From CAZYBO01 sp964645205 (lineage in GTDB: Bacteria; Pseudomonadota; Alphaproteobacteria; Rickettsiales; SXRF01): DNA of 64,000 nt. The DNA lies in NCBI GenBank assembly GCA_964645205.1, contig CAZYBO010000003.1:1-64000 (forward strand), written 5' to 3'. Position numbers and translations under genes: made by a program. Under the pieces are notes generated by a model. That model worked only from the letters and a program-made list of their open reading frames with translations. It was not told where the DNA came from and searched no databases. Shown piece by piece: positions 1 through 8,700 of this stretch (positions are counted from its first letter, which is position 1; each line of letters begins with the position of its first letter).

Positions 1-311
<311 letters not shown>

Positions 312-542
312 TGAGTATTGATCCTGCAGAAATGCTCGAAAGACCGAAGTCTTTACGAACACTTGCGCATTATTATCCTCATCGTTAGATGAGGTCTCAA
401 TTTTCGGAAACACGCACAACATCACCTAGATATACTGCACTGTGGACTTACATATACCTAGTTTGCGTTATGTGTATTATTACATGGTACGCAGTGACAT
501 TGTGCTGTTGATTTGAACGACAATTACTTTCGTAAGAAAGTC

Positions 543-558
543 CCGACCTTACGGTCGG
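543..558 (-). other. Stable hairpin in 16S leader
   Basis: CCGACC-TTAC-GGTCGG forms a perfect 6-bp stem with a four-base loop in the rRNA leader. No long U-tract follows it, so it is more likely a processing or antitermination structure than a terminator. The rest of 312-792 holds the leader and promoter; I see no gene there. Confidence 0.45.
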
Positions 559-610
559 CACAGCTCCGAAAAGCTGGTCTGCCGTGACACAACGCCACCT
601 GCGCTTAAAT

Positions 611-633
611 GCTATTCACAGTTTCAAACAACA
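611..633 (-). promoter_or_regulatory. boxA-like antitermination element in 16S leader
   Basis: On the minus strand the leader reads TGTTGTTTGAAACTGTGAAT, similar to alphaproteobacterial rRNA boxA sequences of the type TGCTCTTTGAAATTG. It lies between the rRNA promoter and the 16S 5' end, where a Nus-factor site is expected. The match is partial, so this is a candidate only. Confidence 0.35.
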
Positions 634-703
634 GATTTACCGGAGAATTTCGGCAAATCGCGGGAGGCTCGCCCATTTGGGGAGTGTCCCGGAAAGGAAG
701 GCC

Positions 704-732
704 GTTATGACAAAAAGAACCGGGGGTGTCAA
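704..732 (-). promoter_or_regulatory. Sigma-70 promoter of the rRNA operon
   Basis: On the minus strand TTGACA (727-732) and CATAAC (704-709) are separated by 17 bp. The perfect -35 hexamer with optimal spacing, reading toward the 16S gene about 390 nt away, fits an rRNA P1 promoter with a long processed leader. Transcription would start near 697. Confidence 0.75.
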
Positions 733-792
733 GCAGGAAAAATAAGTTTTTTCGATTTTTTTGAAATCCGCTGCCAGAGCGGGTTTCCGCGC

Positions 793-1224
793 CTATTCCA
801 CTACTCTCTCAGCAAGCTGCACTCCGCAGCGTTCACACACGATTAGTTCCGCCGATTTCATCACCTGTACGCAGGCAGCCTGAAACTCACCGGGATCCTT
901 CAAACGCGCTTGCAGCGCGGATTGTGCAGCTTCCGTATCGCTCTCCAATTTCTCAAGGCGTTTAATAGGCTGGATTACCGCCCTATTCAACGCCCTGCCG
1001 ATGGCACGGGTGGCAACCATGTGCAACGTATCCTCAAGATCCAGCAAATTGCTGCTGGACGGGTCTTTCAAGAGACTGAGCGCCTTGTTGGTAAGCGCGG
1101 GTTTTTCGTGCTTCGGAGTGACGGCCTCCATAAGTCCCGCCGCCTGCAGTATATCCTCGGAATGTATACTGTTGGGATCTTTTTGGGGCAAGGAAATGCG
1201 GAAGGTTTTTATGTTTTTAGCCAC
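793..1224 (-). CDS. Orphan hypothetical protein, 143 aa
   Basis: The protein is not recognised. It uses a GTG start, begins MAKNIKTFRISLPQKD, has no signal peptide or membrane segment, and is mainly helical in appearance from residue 60 on (RAIGRALNRAVIQPIKRLEKLES). A C-terminal C-x2-C pair (CERCGVQ) is visible but there is no second pair to make a zinc site. It stands alone between the rRNA promoter and the glycosyltransferase gene, on the same strand as both. Coding is supported by the lack of a competing frame of similar length with sensible composition. It resembles the other small cytoplasmic orphan proteins of this window in size and charge, but I see no sequence similarity. Confidence 0.65.
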   Translation of the reverse strand: MAKNIKTFRISLPQKDPNSIHSEDILQAAGLMEAVTPKHEKPALTNKALSLLKDPSSSNLLDLEDTLHMVATRAIGRALNRAVIQPIKRLEKLESDTEAAQSALQARLKDPGEFQAACVQVMKSAELIVCERCGVQLAERVVE

Positions 1225-1285
1225 GATACGCGCCTGCGGTTAATATTTGTAAATATTTTACGCGGACAATGCTAAAAGGCAAGGA

Positions 1286-2242
1286 TTACCTTGTATCCCA
1301 CCTGCCCTTGTTAGCAAAACGCTCAATCGTGCGCGTATGGGGGTTTATGCCCGCGAACGCCCAATAATCCTCGAGTTTTCGTATATTACCCATGCCGTAT
1401 TCCTCTATCTCAGCAAGCGCTTCCGGTGCGGCGGGCGTTTGTATGAGTAGATGCCACACGCGCTGGCGGGCGAGCTGAGCCTGCGCATTTTTTTGCTTGT
1501 AGTCTGCCTGCGTGCCGGATGCACGACTTTTGGATGCCCAATAGTGGAAAACGATGGTGCCGCCGGGCTGAAAAATATCCCATCCGTGCGTCCATAATCG
1601 CGCTGCATAGGTGAGTTCTTGCCCACGGAAATACAGGTGCGGATCGTAGGGAATGGCGCGGATGGCCTCAGCGGGGATGAATAGGAAATTGCCGACGAAA
1701 AACGGCGTGGGCATCAGACCGGTGGGCACCCTATCGGCAGGCCAGAGGATATTGCCCAGATGCAGCGGTTGCATCGCGCTGTCGTCGCCGAATGCGTGGG
1801 CGGTGATGAGGCGGCGCTCGCTATTGTTGATGTCCAGCTTATCGGGCGGCCAGTAATCGCGTGGGGATGCGGAAAGCGCGGCACGCGGCGTGGGGCAGCT
1901 TTTATGCGCGCTTACAAGCAGGTCATCCCAGCCCTGCACGAAGCGCATGTGCGCGTCAATCTGCAATACAAATTCTTCATCTTGCAGCAGCGAATGCGCC
2001 TGAGCACGCGCCCAACAACCGCCCTTGCTTTCGCCGGCATCAAACTTTTTACTTCTCACCTGCGCAGGAAACGGCGGCGGAAACACGAAGCAATCCTTGT
2101 CCTCTACAGGGTCGAACTGCCAGCAGATGCCTACTGTGATGCGCTCAGGTTGCGCGGCTTTGGCAAAGAGGTCACGCACGGTGTGCTGGCATTCCGGGTC
2201 ACGGTAGCTGGCGATGGAAACAAAAATACGCGGGCTATTCAT
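1286..2242 (-). CDS. Glycosyltransferase, GlcNAc-transferase type (PF11397-like)
   Basis: The 318-aa protein starts IFVSIASYRDPECQHTVRDL, the typical opening of the Skp1-type GlcNAc transferase family: a GT-A fold that takes a nucleotide sugar. The QIDAHMRF motif near residue 95 holds the D-x-H expected to bind the metal and nucleotide. FVGNFLFIPAEA and LYFRGQELTYAARLWTHGWD further on match the family's acceptor-side conserved blocks. The ATG at 2242 is chosen because it overlaps the recG stop (ATGAATAG), giving translational coupling; the open frame continues 61 codons upstream inside recG, but that extension is a Cys/Arg-rich shadow. The acceptor is unknown; the linkage to recG is probably only an operon convenience. 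Confidence 0.8.
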   Translation of the reverse strand: MNSPRIFVSIASYRDPECQHTVRDLFAKAAQPERITVGICWQFDPVEDKDCFVFPPPFPAQVRSKKFDAGESKGGCWARAQAHSLLQDEEFVLQIDAHMRFVQGWDDLLVSAHKSCPTPRAALSASPRDYWPPDKLDINNSERRLITAHAFGDDSAMQPLHLGNILWPADRVPTGLMPTPFFVGNFLFIPAEAIRAIPYDPHLYFRGQELTYAARLWTHGWDIFQPGGTIVFHYWASKSRASGTQADYKQKNAQAQLARQRVWHLLIQTPAAPEALAEIEEYGMGNIRKLEDYWAFAGINPHTRTIERFANKGRWDTR

Positions 2243-4364
2243 ATTCAAACACCTGCAATAGTAGGCGCAGCGCCTTACCGCGCTGGCCGGTGAGTTCGGG
2301 ATCTTCGTCCAGCAACGCGCCAATATCGTCCCGCGCTTTTTCCAACAACGGATAATGATGCGCGACATTGATAAATACGAAGCGCGGCATACCGCTCTGG
2401 CGCGTGCCGAGCAGCTCACCGCCACCGCGCATGCTTAAATCCACTTCAGCGATTTTAAATCCGTCTTCGCTCTCGCGGAGAATGGAAAGGCGCTGGATTG
2501 AAGGATTGGGAACATCTTCCTCCATGCCTGATGCCTCATGCCTAATGCCTTCATTGTAGAGCAATACGCAACTCGACGCCTTCGCCCCTCGCCCCACTCG
2601 CCCCCGCAACTGATGTATCTGGCTCAGGCCGAAGCGCTCCGCCTGCTCGATCACCATGATAGTGGCATCGGGAATGTCCACACCAACCTCCACCACCGTA
2701 GTCGCCACCAGCAACCTTGTTTTGCCCGAGGCAAAATCCTGCATCGCCGCGTCGCGCGCCTGCGCTTTCATGCGTCCGTGCACCAGCCCGACGATATTAC
2801 CGAAGCGCGCCGCAAACTCGGTGTGGCGGGTTTCGGCGGCGGCGATGTTGTCGGCGGCGTCCGATAACGGGTCGATTTCTGGATTTTCTTCGATGAGCGG
2901 ACAAATCCAATATACTTTTTCACCTTTATCCAGCGCGGCTTTCAGTCGTTCCATCATATCGCCATAGCGCGACAGCGGAATAACACGGGTGGCGATCGGC
3001 TGCCGGTTAGCGGGTTTTTCTTTAAGCAGCGAACAGTCCATATCGCCATAGAGCATCATAGTAAGGCTTCGGGGAATAGGCGTGGCGGTCATGTGCAGCA
3101 CATGCGGCGCATCGCCCTTGCCCATCAGCGCCATACGCTGCGCCACGCCAAAACGGTGCTGTTCATCGATGACCGTAAGCGTAAGATTCTTGAATTCCAC
3201 ATGCTCCTGAAACAACGCATGCGTACCGACCACGATGGCGGCATCTCCGCTGGAAATAGCTTCCAATGCCTCTTGCCGCGCTTTTCCTTTTATGTTCCCG
3301 GTGAGCAGCACCACGTTGATTCCAACCAACCGCGAAATCGTTTTGTAATGCTGGCGCGCGACAAGTTCGGTGGGAGCCATGAGCGCGGATTGCAGCCCTT
3401 GCTCTGCCACCTTGAGCATGGCAAACAGGGCGACGATTGTTTTTCCGCTGCCCACATCGCCTTGCAACAAGCGTGTCATACGTCCGCCGGATTTCATATC
3501 CGCGTAGATTTCTTCCAGCACCTGCTCCTGCCCCGCTGTCAACGTGTACGGCAGCGATTCACGCAGCGCGCTAGTAAGCGTTCCCGTACCGCAGATAACG
3601 GTACCGGACTGCTTCTGCATACGGCGGCGGATAAGCGCGAGATGAAGCTGGCTGGCCATGATTTCATCGTAAGCCAGACGCATGCGTGCAGGCGCCGCAG
3701 GCAGCAGATCGTCCGGCGTTTGCGGGTGGTGCGCCTGATCGAGCGCATGTTTCCACGATGGCCATGAGCCAAGAATATCCGTACGTATCCATTCAGGCAG
3801 CAGGGGAAGGCTTTCCAGCGCCTGTTCAACGATTTTGGCGATACGCCGCGAGGTAAGCCCCAGCGTGAGCGGGTAAACCGCTTCAAGCCGCTGCACCTCC
3901 GCCAGTTGCGACACAGGCACGATGATGTCGGGATGCGCCATTTGCAAATGACCGTCGAAGCGTTCCACCTTACCGCTGATGACGCGCTTCTGCCCAACGG
4001 GAAGGATGTTTTTCAAGTAATCGTCCTGCGCATGGAAAAATGCCAGTGTGATGTCGCCCGTGTCGTTTGTGCACAGCACCTTGTAGGGTTTCCTGCTGCC
4101 GCGTTTCGGAGGCTCATGCGACTCGACTTCCACTACGAAGGTTGCCACCACCCCGTCAGGCGCGCTGTGCAGCGGGCTGGTGAAGCGGCGGTCAATATGG
4201 CCGACCGGCAGGTGAAATAGTATATCGCGGATGATGGGAATAGTGCGTCCGGATTTTTCCGTGGCCGCCGGAAGCAGGCGCGTCAGCGCCTTGGCCGTAG
4301 CACCACCCACGCCCTTGATACGCGTAATGGCGGAGAACAAAAAGAATAAGGATTCATCGCGCAT
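2235..4364 (-). CDS. recG: ATP-dependent DNA helicase RecG
   Basis: RecG remodels stalled replication forks and Holliday junctions. The 709-aa product shows the N-terminal wedge/OB region, then superfamily 2 helicase motifs: GDVGSGKT (about residues 302-309), DEQH (about 398), TATPIPRSLTMMLYGDMD, the QAERFGLSQIHQLRGRVGRG motif and the C-terminal GELLGTRQSGMPRFVF block. The start at 4364 (MRDESLFF) has an AGGGTG ribosome site; an upstream in-frame ATG would extend it by 25 residues into the spacer. An unusual insert of about 17 residues (GIRHEASGMEEDVPNPS), encoded by a GCCTAATGCC-type direct repeat at 2523-2552, lies between the QLRGRVGRG block and the LSILRESEDGF block. It is followed, with an 8-bp overlap, by the glycosyltransferase gene. 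Confidence 0.95.
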   Translation of the reverse strand: MRDESLFFLFSAITRIKGVGGATAKALTRLLPAATEKSGRTIPIIRDILFHLPVGHIDRRFTSPLHSAPDGVVATFVVEVESHEPPKRGSRKPYKVLCTNDTGDITLAFFHAQDDYLKNILPVGQKRVISGKVERFDGHLQMAHPDIIVPVSQLAEVQRLEAVYPLTLGLTSRRIAKIVEQALESLPLLPEWIRTDILGSWPSWKHALDQAHHPQTPDDLLPAAPARMRLAYDEIMASQLHLALIRRRMQKQSGTVICGTGTLTSALRESLPYTLTAGQEQVLEEIYADMKSGGRMTRLLQGDVGSGKTIVALFAMLKVAEQGLQSALMAPTELVARQHYKTISRLVGINVVLLTGNIKGKARQEALEAISSGDAAIVVGTHALFQEHVEFKNLTLTVIDEQHRFGVAQRMALMGKGDAPHVLHMTATPIPRSLTMMLYGDMDCSLLKEKPANRQPIATRVIPLSRYGDMMERLKAALDKGEKVYWICPLIEENPEIDPLSDAADNIAAAETRHTEFAARFGNIVGLVHGRMKAQARDAAMQDFASGKTRLLVATTVVEVGVDIPDATIMVIEQAERFGLSQIHQLRGRVGRGAKASSCVLLYNEGIRHEASGMEEDVPNPSIQRLSILRESEDGFKIAEVDLSMRGGGELLGTRQSGMPRFVFINVAHHYPLLEKARDDIGALLDEDPELTGQRGKALRLLLQVFEYE
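2523..2552 (-). repeat. GCATTAGGCAT-type repeat in frame in recG
   Basis: On the minus strand three near copies of GGCATNAGGCAT lie in tandem and are translated as part of RecG. The same unit recurs in inverted arrangement at 27104-27183. Most RecG proteins have no residues corresponding to this stretch, which suggests insertion. Confidence 0.55.
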
Positions 4365-4386
4365 AGTGCACCCTATGCAAACGGGA

Positions 4387-5322
4387 TCAGCTATCGGCGG
4401 CTTTCCGCTTGTCGCCCTCTTCCACTTCGATGAGCGCATTGACCACGCGCGCGCCTTCGTTGTCGAGGAAAGATTCGCAGTTATCGATTAATTTCCTGTC
4501 GCCCAGCCCGCTGACTACACGGCCAAAGCTGATACTGACGCTCAGGCCGATATTGGTTCTATCCGGCAGCGTGTAAGGGTTTGCGGCGATCTGCCAGCGC
4601 AGGCGATTGAATACGAGGCGCGCAGACTCCGGCGTGGTGTCGAGCAGCAAAACGCCAACGCGCTTATTGTTGACACTACCCACCACATCGTCGGGACGCA
4701 GGTTCTGGCGGCAGATATGCGCGATATGGCGGATGATGGCGACGCAGGCGGGGCGGCCATATTGCGACAGCAACTCGTCGAAATGATCGAGCTGGAGCAG
4801 CGCGAAGCAGGTGCGCAGGTCGCTTTTGCTGTTGTAGTAGCCCATCAGTTCTACGTCTTTGGCCAACGAATTGCGGTCGGGCAGGCCGGTATCGGGATCG
4901 AGCACTTCATGACCCTTGAAATTATCCTGAATGGCTTTGCGCAGCGCTTCGTTCTTGCGGAAACCCATCGTATCCTGCAGCACGAGATTGAACATAAGCA
5001 TCGCGCCGGTGGATTCTGCACGCACAATTTTATGGCGGTAGGCGCTTTCCTTGCCGTCACGCCCGATGATGCTGAAACTCTGCACCTTCGACAGTACGTT
5101 ACCCACATCGTTGGCATCACTGCCATACTCAACGTATTCCGAGAGCAGTTCGGCGATGCGCGCGGGCAGCAGGCTGGCCAGAGGCTTGCTCGCAAGTTCC
5201 GAGTTTTCGTAGCCCAGCATCTCCTCGGCGGGTTTGTTGATATTGCTTATTTCTATCGACTTTGCCTTGTTGTTCTGGCAAATGGTGAGTACGGCGTCGC
5301 TGCTGCGGTAGCCAAGCGTCAT
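4387..5322 (-). CDS. PAS domain protein with degenerate GGDEF domain
   Basis: The 311-aa product carries an N-terminal PAS-like sensor (about residues 10-120, with EISNINKPAEEMLGYENSEL typical of the PAS core) followed by a diguanylate-cyclase fold (DPDTGLPDRNSLAKD; LLQLDHFDELLSQYG). At the catalytic hairpin the expected GGDEF is replaced by NNKRVG in the stretch VGSVNNKRVGVLLLD, so c-di-GMP synthesis is unlikely; a binding, sensing or scaffolding role is more plausible. The ATG at 5322 is preceded by GGAAGGA. It is divergent from sdhE, and its promoter region contains the ACAAAATCTTCAT half of the Pho-box-like element found before the orphan genes. The recG gene follows 22 bp downstream. Confidence 0.8.
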   Translation of the reverse strand: MTLGYRSSDAVLTICQNNKAKSIEISNINKPAEEMLGYENSELASKPLASLLPARIAELLSEYVEYGSDANDVGNVLSKVQSFSIIGRDGKESAYRHKIVRAESTGAMLMFNLVLQDTMGFRKNEALRKAIQDNFKGHEVLDPDTGLPDRNSLAKDVELMGYYNSKSDLRTCFALLQLDHFDELLSQYGRPACVAIIRHIAHICRQNLRPDDVVGSVNNKRVGVLLLDTTPESARLVFNRLRWQIAANPYTLPDRTNIGLSVSISFGRVVSGLGDRKLIDNCESFLDNEGARVVNALIEVEEGDKRKAADS

Positions 5323-5362
5323 GGGAGCAATCCTTCCGGAGTTACATGCGGTATAAGTGTAA

Positions 5363-5405
5363 CCCATAGCGCAGAATTTATGAACAGCAAATGAAGATTT
5401 TGTCG
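5363..5405 (-). promoter_or_regulatory. Candidate Pho-box-like promoter of the PAS gene
   Basis: On the minus strand CGACAAAATCTTCAT (5391-5405) shares 13 consecutive bases with the element before 35265. TATGGG lies 22 bp downstream in the expected -10 position but is a poor hexamer; TACACT at 5356-5361 is an alternative. This is the weakest member of the set. Confidence 0.3.
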
Positions 5406-5407
5406 AT

Positions 5408-5698
5408 ATGCACGATGAAGTACGCTTAAAGCGCCTCAAATACCGCAGCGGCCATCGCGGTTGCAAGGAAACCGACCTCGTGCTCGGCCAGTTCGCCAAT
5501 GAGCGCATGGCGGCGCTGGATGCGGATGCGCTCGACCTTTACGAAGCGCTGCTCGACGAAAACGACGTGGATATATGGAACTGGCTGACCGGCGCGGATA
5601 CGCCGCCGGATAGCCGTTATGACGCGCTGCTTGAGATATTGTTATCTTGTCATTCCTGCGAAAGCAGGAATCTTATAGTTGCGACAAAGGAAAGTTAA
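5408..5698 (+). CDS. sdhE: Succinate dehydrogenase assembly factor SdhE with repeat-derived tail
   Basis: SdhE (Sdh5/YgfY, DUF339) promotes covalent flavinylation of SdhA. The 96-aa product has the family signature LKRLKYRSGHRGCKETDLVLGQ (RGxxE-type motif: H-R-G-C-K-E-T-D), then the FAN and DLYEALLDENDVDIWNWLTG blocks in the usual order. The natural protein should end near DALLEILL; the last 18 or so residues (CHSCESRNLIVATKES) are translated from the left arm and loop of the palindromic repeat at 5647-5724, and the stop codon itself is the first three bases of the right arm. It is divergent from the PAS gene and immediately precedes mfd, an order seen in many alphaproteobacteria. Confidence 0.93.
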   Translation: MHDEVRLKRLKYRSGHRGCKETDLVLGQFANERMAALDADALDLYEALLDENDVDIWNWLTGADTPPDSRYDALLEILLSCHSCESRNLIVATKES

Positions 5699-5724
5699 GA
5701 TTCCTGCTTTCGCAGGAATGACAA
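5647..5724. repeat. 29-bp perfect inverted repeat, TCATTCCTGCGAAAGCAGGAA family
   Basis: Left arm 5647-5675 and right arm 5696-5724 are perfect reverse complements of 29 bp around a 20-bp loop; each arm is itself palindromic (CCTGCGAAAGCAGG). The element supplies the 3' end of sdhE and abuts the mfd start. A second copy lies at 61278-61351 in fliP. Confidence 0.95.
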
Positions 5725-5732
5725 GCAATAAT

Positions 5733-8700
5733 ATGAACGAACCCTCCCCCCTTGCCCCCGATTTACCGCCGCGCGTGTTAGGCGGCGTGCCGCGCAATGC
5801 CGAGGCGTATGCGCTGAGCGAATTGCTCAAGTGCGATCACGACATGATCCTGCATATCGCGGTGAATGACCGCGAGCTGGATACGCTGCGCCAGTCGCTG
5901 GCGTTTTTCGCGCCCGATGCGGAGATACTCTGTTTCCCGGCATGGGATTGCATGCCCTATGACCGCGCCTCGCCGATACCTGCGCTTATGGCCGAACGCA
6001 TGCGCACGATGGCGGCGCTGGTGAACGGCCGGCCGCGCGGGAAGCAGCGCGTGGTGCTGACTACCGCCAACGCGGTTATCCAGCGCCTGCCACCGAAGGA
6101 ATTGCTGCGGCGCGTGACGCTCTCGCTGCGCAAAGGAGATGAGTTTAAACAGGACGATCTGGTGAAAGCGCTGATCCAGCAGGGCTACCGGCGTGCGGGC
6201 AAAGCGATGGAGCCGGGTGAATTCGCGCTGCGCGGCGGGATCATCGACATCGTGCCGCCGACGCAGGAGCGGCAGGGCGGCAACGGGGTGCGCATCGATT
6301 TCTTTGGTAATGACATCGAAACCATCAAACCCTATGACCCGCTAACACAAATTACCAGCGGCAGCCTCGATTCCATCGAGTTGTTCCCGGTGAGCGAAGC
6401 TATCGTCAACGACGAATCGCGCGAGCGGTTCCGCAGCCGCTACCGCGAAACGTTCGGCGCGGTGACGAAGGACGACCCGCTCTATGAAGCGATTTCGCAA
6501 GGGCAGTCTTACCCCGGCATGGAACATTGGCTGCCGCTGTTTTACGAACATATGGACACGCTGGCGGAGTATTGCGGTACGCCGCTGATTACGATGGACA
6601 ATGAAGTGCAAGCAGCGATGGCGGAACGCTGGGAAAGCATCCTCGATTATTACCGCGCACGCACGGAGGCGCTCGGCGTCGCGTCCAAGAAGAATAGTTT
6701 TGCTGCGGGTGCGATTTACCATCCGCTACCGCCGGAAGATTGCTTTTTGATGGAAGCGAACTGGGAAGTGGTAGCTGCGCGTTACCCGCGCGTGATGTTC
6801 GCGACGTTTGCGGAAGCTGCGCCTGCGGAAGCGGGAATGAACCTGCGCCCGACCATGCCGTTTTCCCAGGGCGGCGACGTCACGCCGTTCGACCAGTTGA
6901 AGGAACGCGTGAAGATCGCGGCCACGCAGGGAAAAAACACCCTCCTCGCCTGCTTCACCAACGGCTCGTGCGAACGGCTCTCCGCGCTGCTTTCCGAACG
7001 CGGGTTTCATTGCGTGCGCGTGGAACGCTGGCAGGATGCGCGCGGGGTCAAGGGCAGCAGCATCGGGCTTATCGTGCTGCCGCTGGAAAACGGATTTGAA
7101 ACGGAACGCACGCTGATCTTAAGCGAGCAGGACGTGCTCGGCGAGCGCATCGCACGCACCACGCGCAAAAAGAAAAAAACCGAAATGTTCATGGAAGAAG
7201 CCGCCAACTTCGCCGAGGGCGAGCTGGTGGTGCATCGCGAGCATGGCATCGGGAGGTTCGAGGGGCTGGTGACGCTGACCGTGTCGGGCGCGTCGCACGA
7301 TTGCCTGAAGTTGATTTATGCCGACGACGACAAGCTGTTCCTGCCGGTGGAAAATATCGAAATGGTCACGCGTTTCGGGCTGGAAGAGGAAAATGTAAAA
7401 CTCGACAAGCTCGGCGGCGCGTCGTGGCAGGCGCGCAAGGCACGGCTGAAAGAACGCATCACGCTGGCCGCGGAAGCGCTGCTGAAAACCGCCGCGCTGC
7501 GCCAGATCCAGACCGGCACCGTCATCGACACGCCGACGGGGACGTATGACGATTTCTGCGCACGCTTTCCCTACGCCGAAACTGAGGACCAGCAACGCGC
7601 GATCGACGAGGTACTGGAAGATTTACATTCCGGCAGGCCGATGGATCGGCTTATCTGCGGCGACGTGGGTTTCGGGAAAACGGAGGTGGCGCTGCGGGCG
7701 GCGTTCGTTGTTGCGTGCAATGAAGACTCCCTCCCCCCTTGTGGGGGAGGGTTGGGGAGGGGGGAAACTCTCAACGATTCGGATTGTGGAAGCAGCCCCC
7801 CCTCCCTGCCCTCCCCCACAAGGGGGGAGGGAAAGTTGCAAGTGGCGTTGATCGTGCCCACCACCCTGCTCGCCCGCCAGCATTACCGCAATTTCAGCAA
7901 GCGCTTCGAGGGATTCCCCGTCACCGTGCGCCAGCTTTCGCGCATGGTGAACGCGAAGGAGCAGAAGGAAACGCAAGCGATGCTCGCAAGCGGCGACGTG
8001 GATATCGTCATCGGCACGCATGCGTTGCTGGCCAAGGGGGTGGAGTTTAAAAATCTCGGCTTGCTGATCGTGGATGAAGAGCAGCATTTCGGTGTGGCGC
8101 AGAAGGAAAAACTGAAATCACTGAAATCGAATATCCATGTGCTGACGCTCTCGGCCACGCCCATCCCGCGCACGCTGCAAATGGCGCTGACCGGAGTGCG
8201 CGATTTGAGTTTGATTACGACGCCGCCGGTGGATCGCCTCGCCATCCGCAGCTTCGTGATTCCCTTTGATCCGGTTGTGTTGCGCGAGGCGCTGATGCGC
8301 GAGAAGCACCGTGGCGGAAAAAGTTTCGTGGTCACACCGCGTATTAAAGATATTGCGGATGTGAAGGCGCAGCTCGCCAGCCTCGTGCCGGAACTGCATG
8401 TGGGCGTGGCGCACGGACAGATGCCGCCTACACAACTCGAAGAAGTGATGAACCATTTCTTCGACGGAAAATTTGATATTCTGCTTTCCACCGCTATCAT
8501 CGAATCCGGCCTCGACATCGAATCGGCCAACACGATGATCATCCACAACGCGCACCTGTTCGGCCTCGGCCAGCTTTACCAGATGCGCGGGCGCGTGGGG
8601 CGCGGCAAGGTGCGTGCGTACGCGTATTTCCTGCTGCCGCATTACCGCCAGCTCAGCAAGAACGCCACGCGCAGGCTGGAAGTAATGCAGACGCTCGACA

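Noticed and set aside
2243..2425. N-terminal extension of the glycosyltransferase
   Set aside because: The Cys/Arg-rich stretch lies inside recG in another frame; the ATG at 2242 couples with the recG stop.
4717..5394. 225-codon open frame opposite the PAS gene
   Set aside because: The PAS and GGDEF-fold motifs are on the other strand; this frame has no recognisable feature.
7727..7832. Frameshift, assembly error or insertion sequence in mfd
   Set aside because: The frame is kept on both sides, no transposase is present, and the unit recurs elsewhere as a palindromic repeat, so an in-frame repeat insertion is the better reading.
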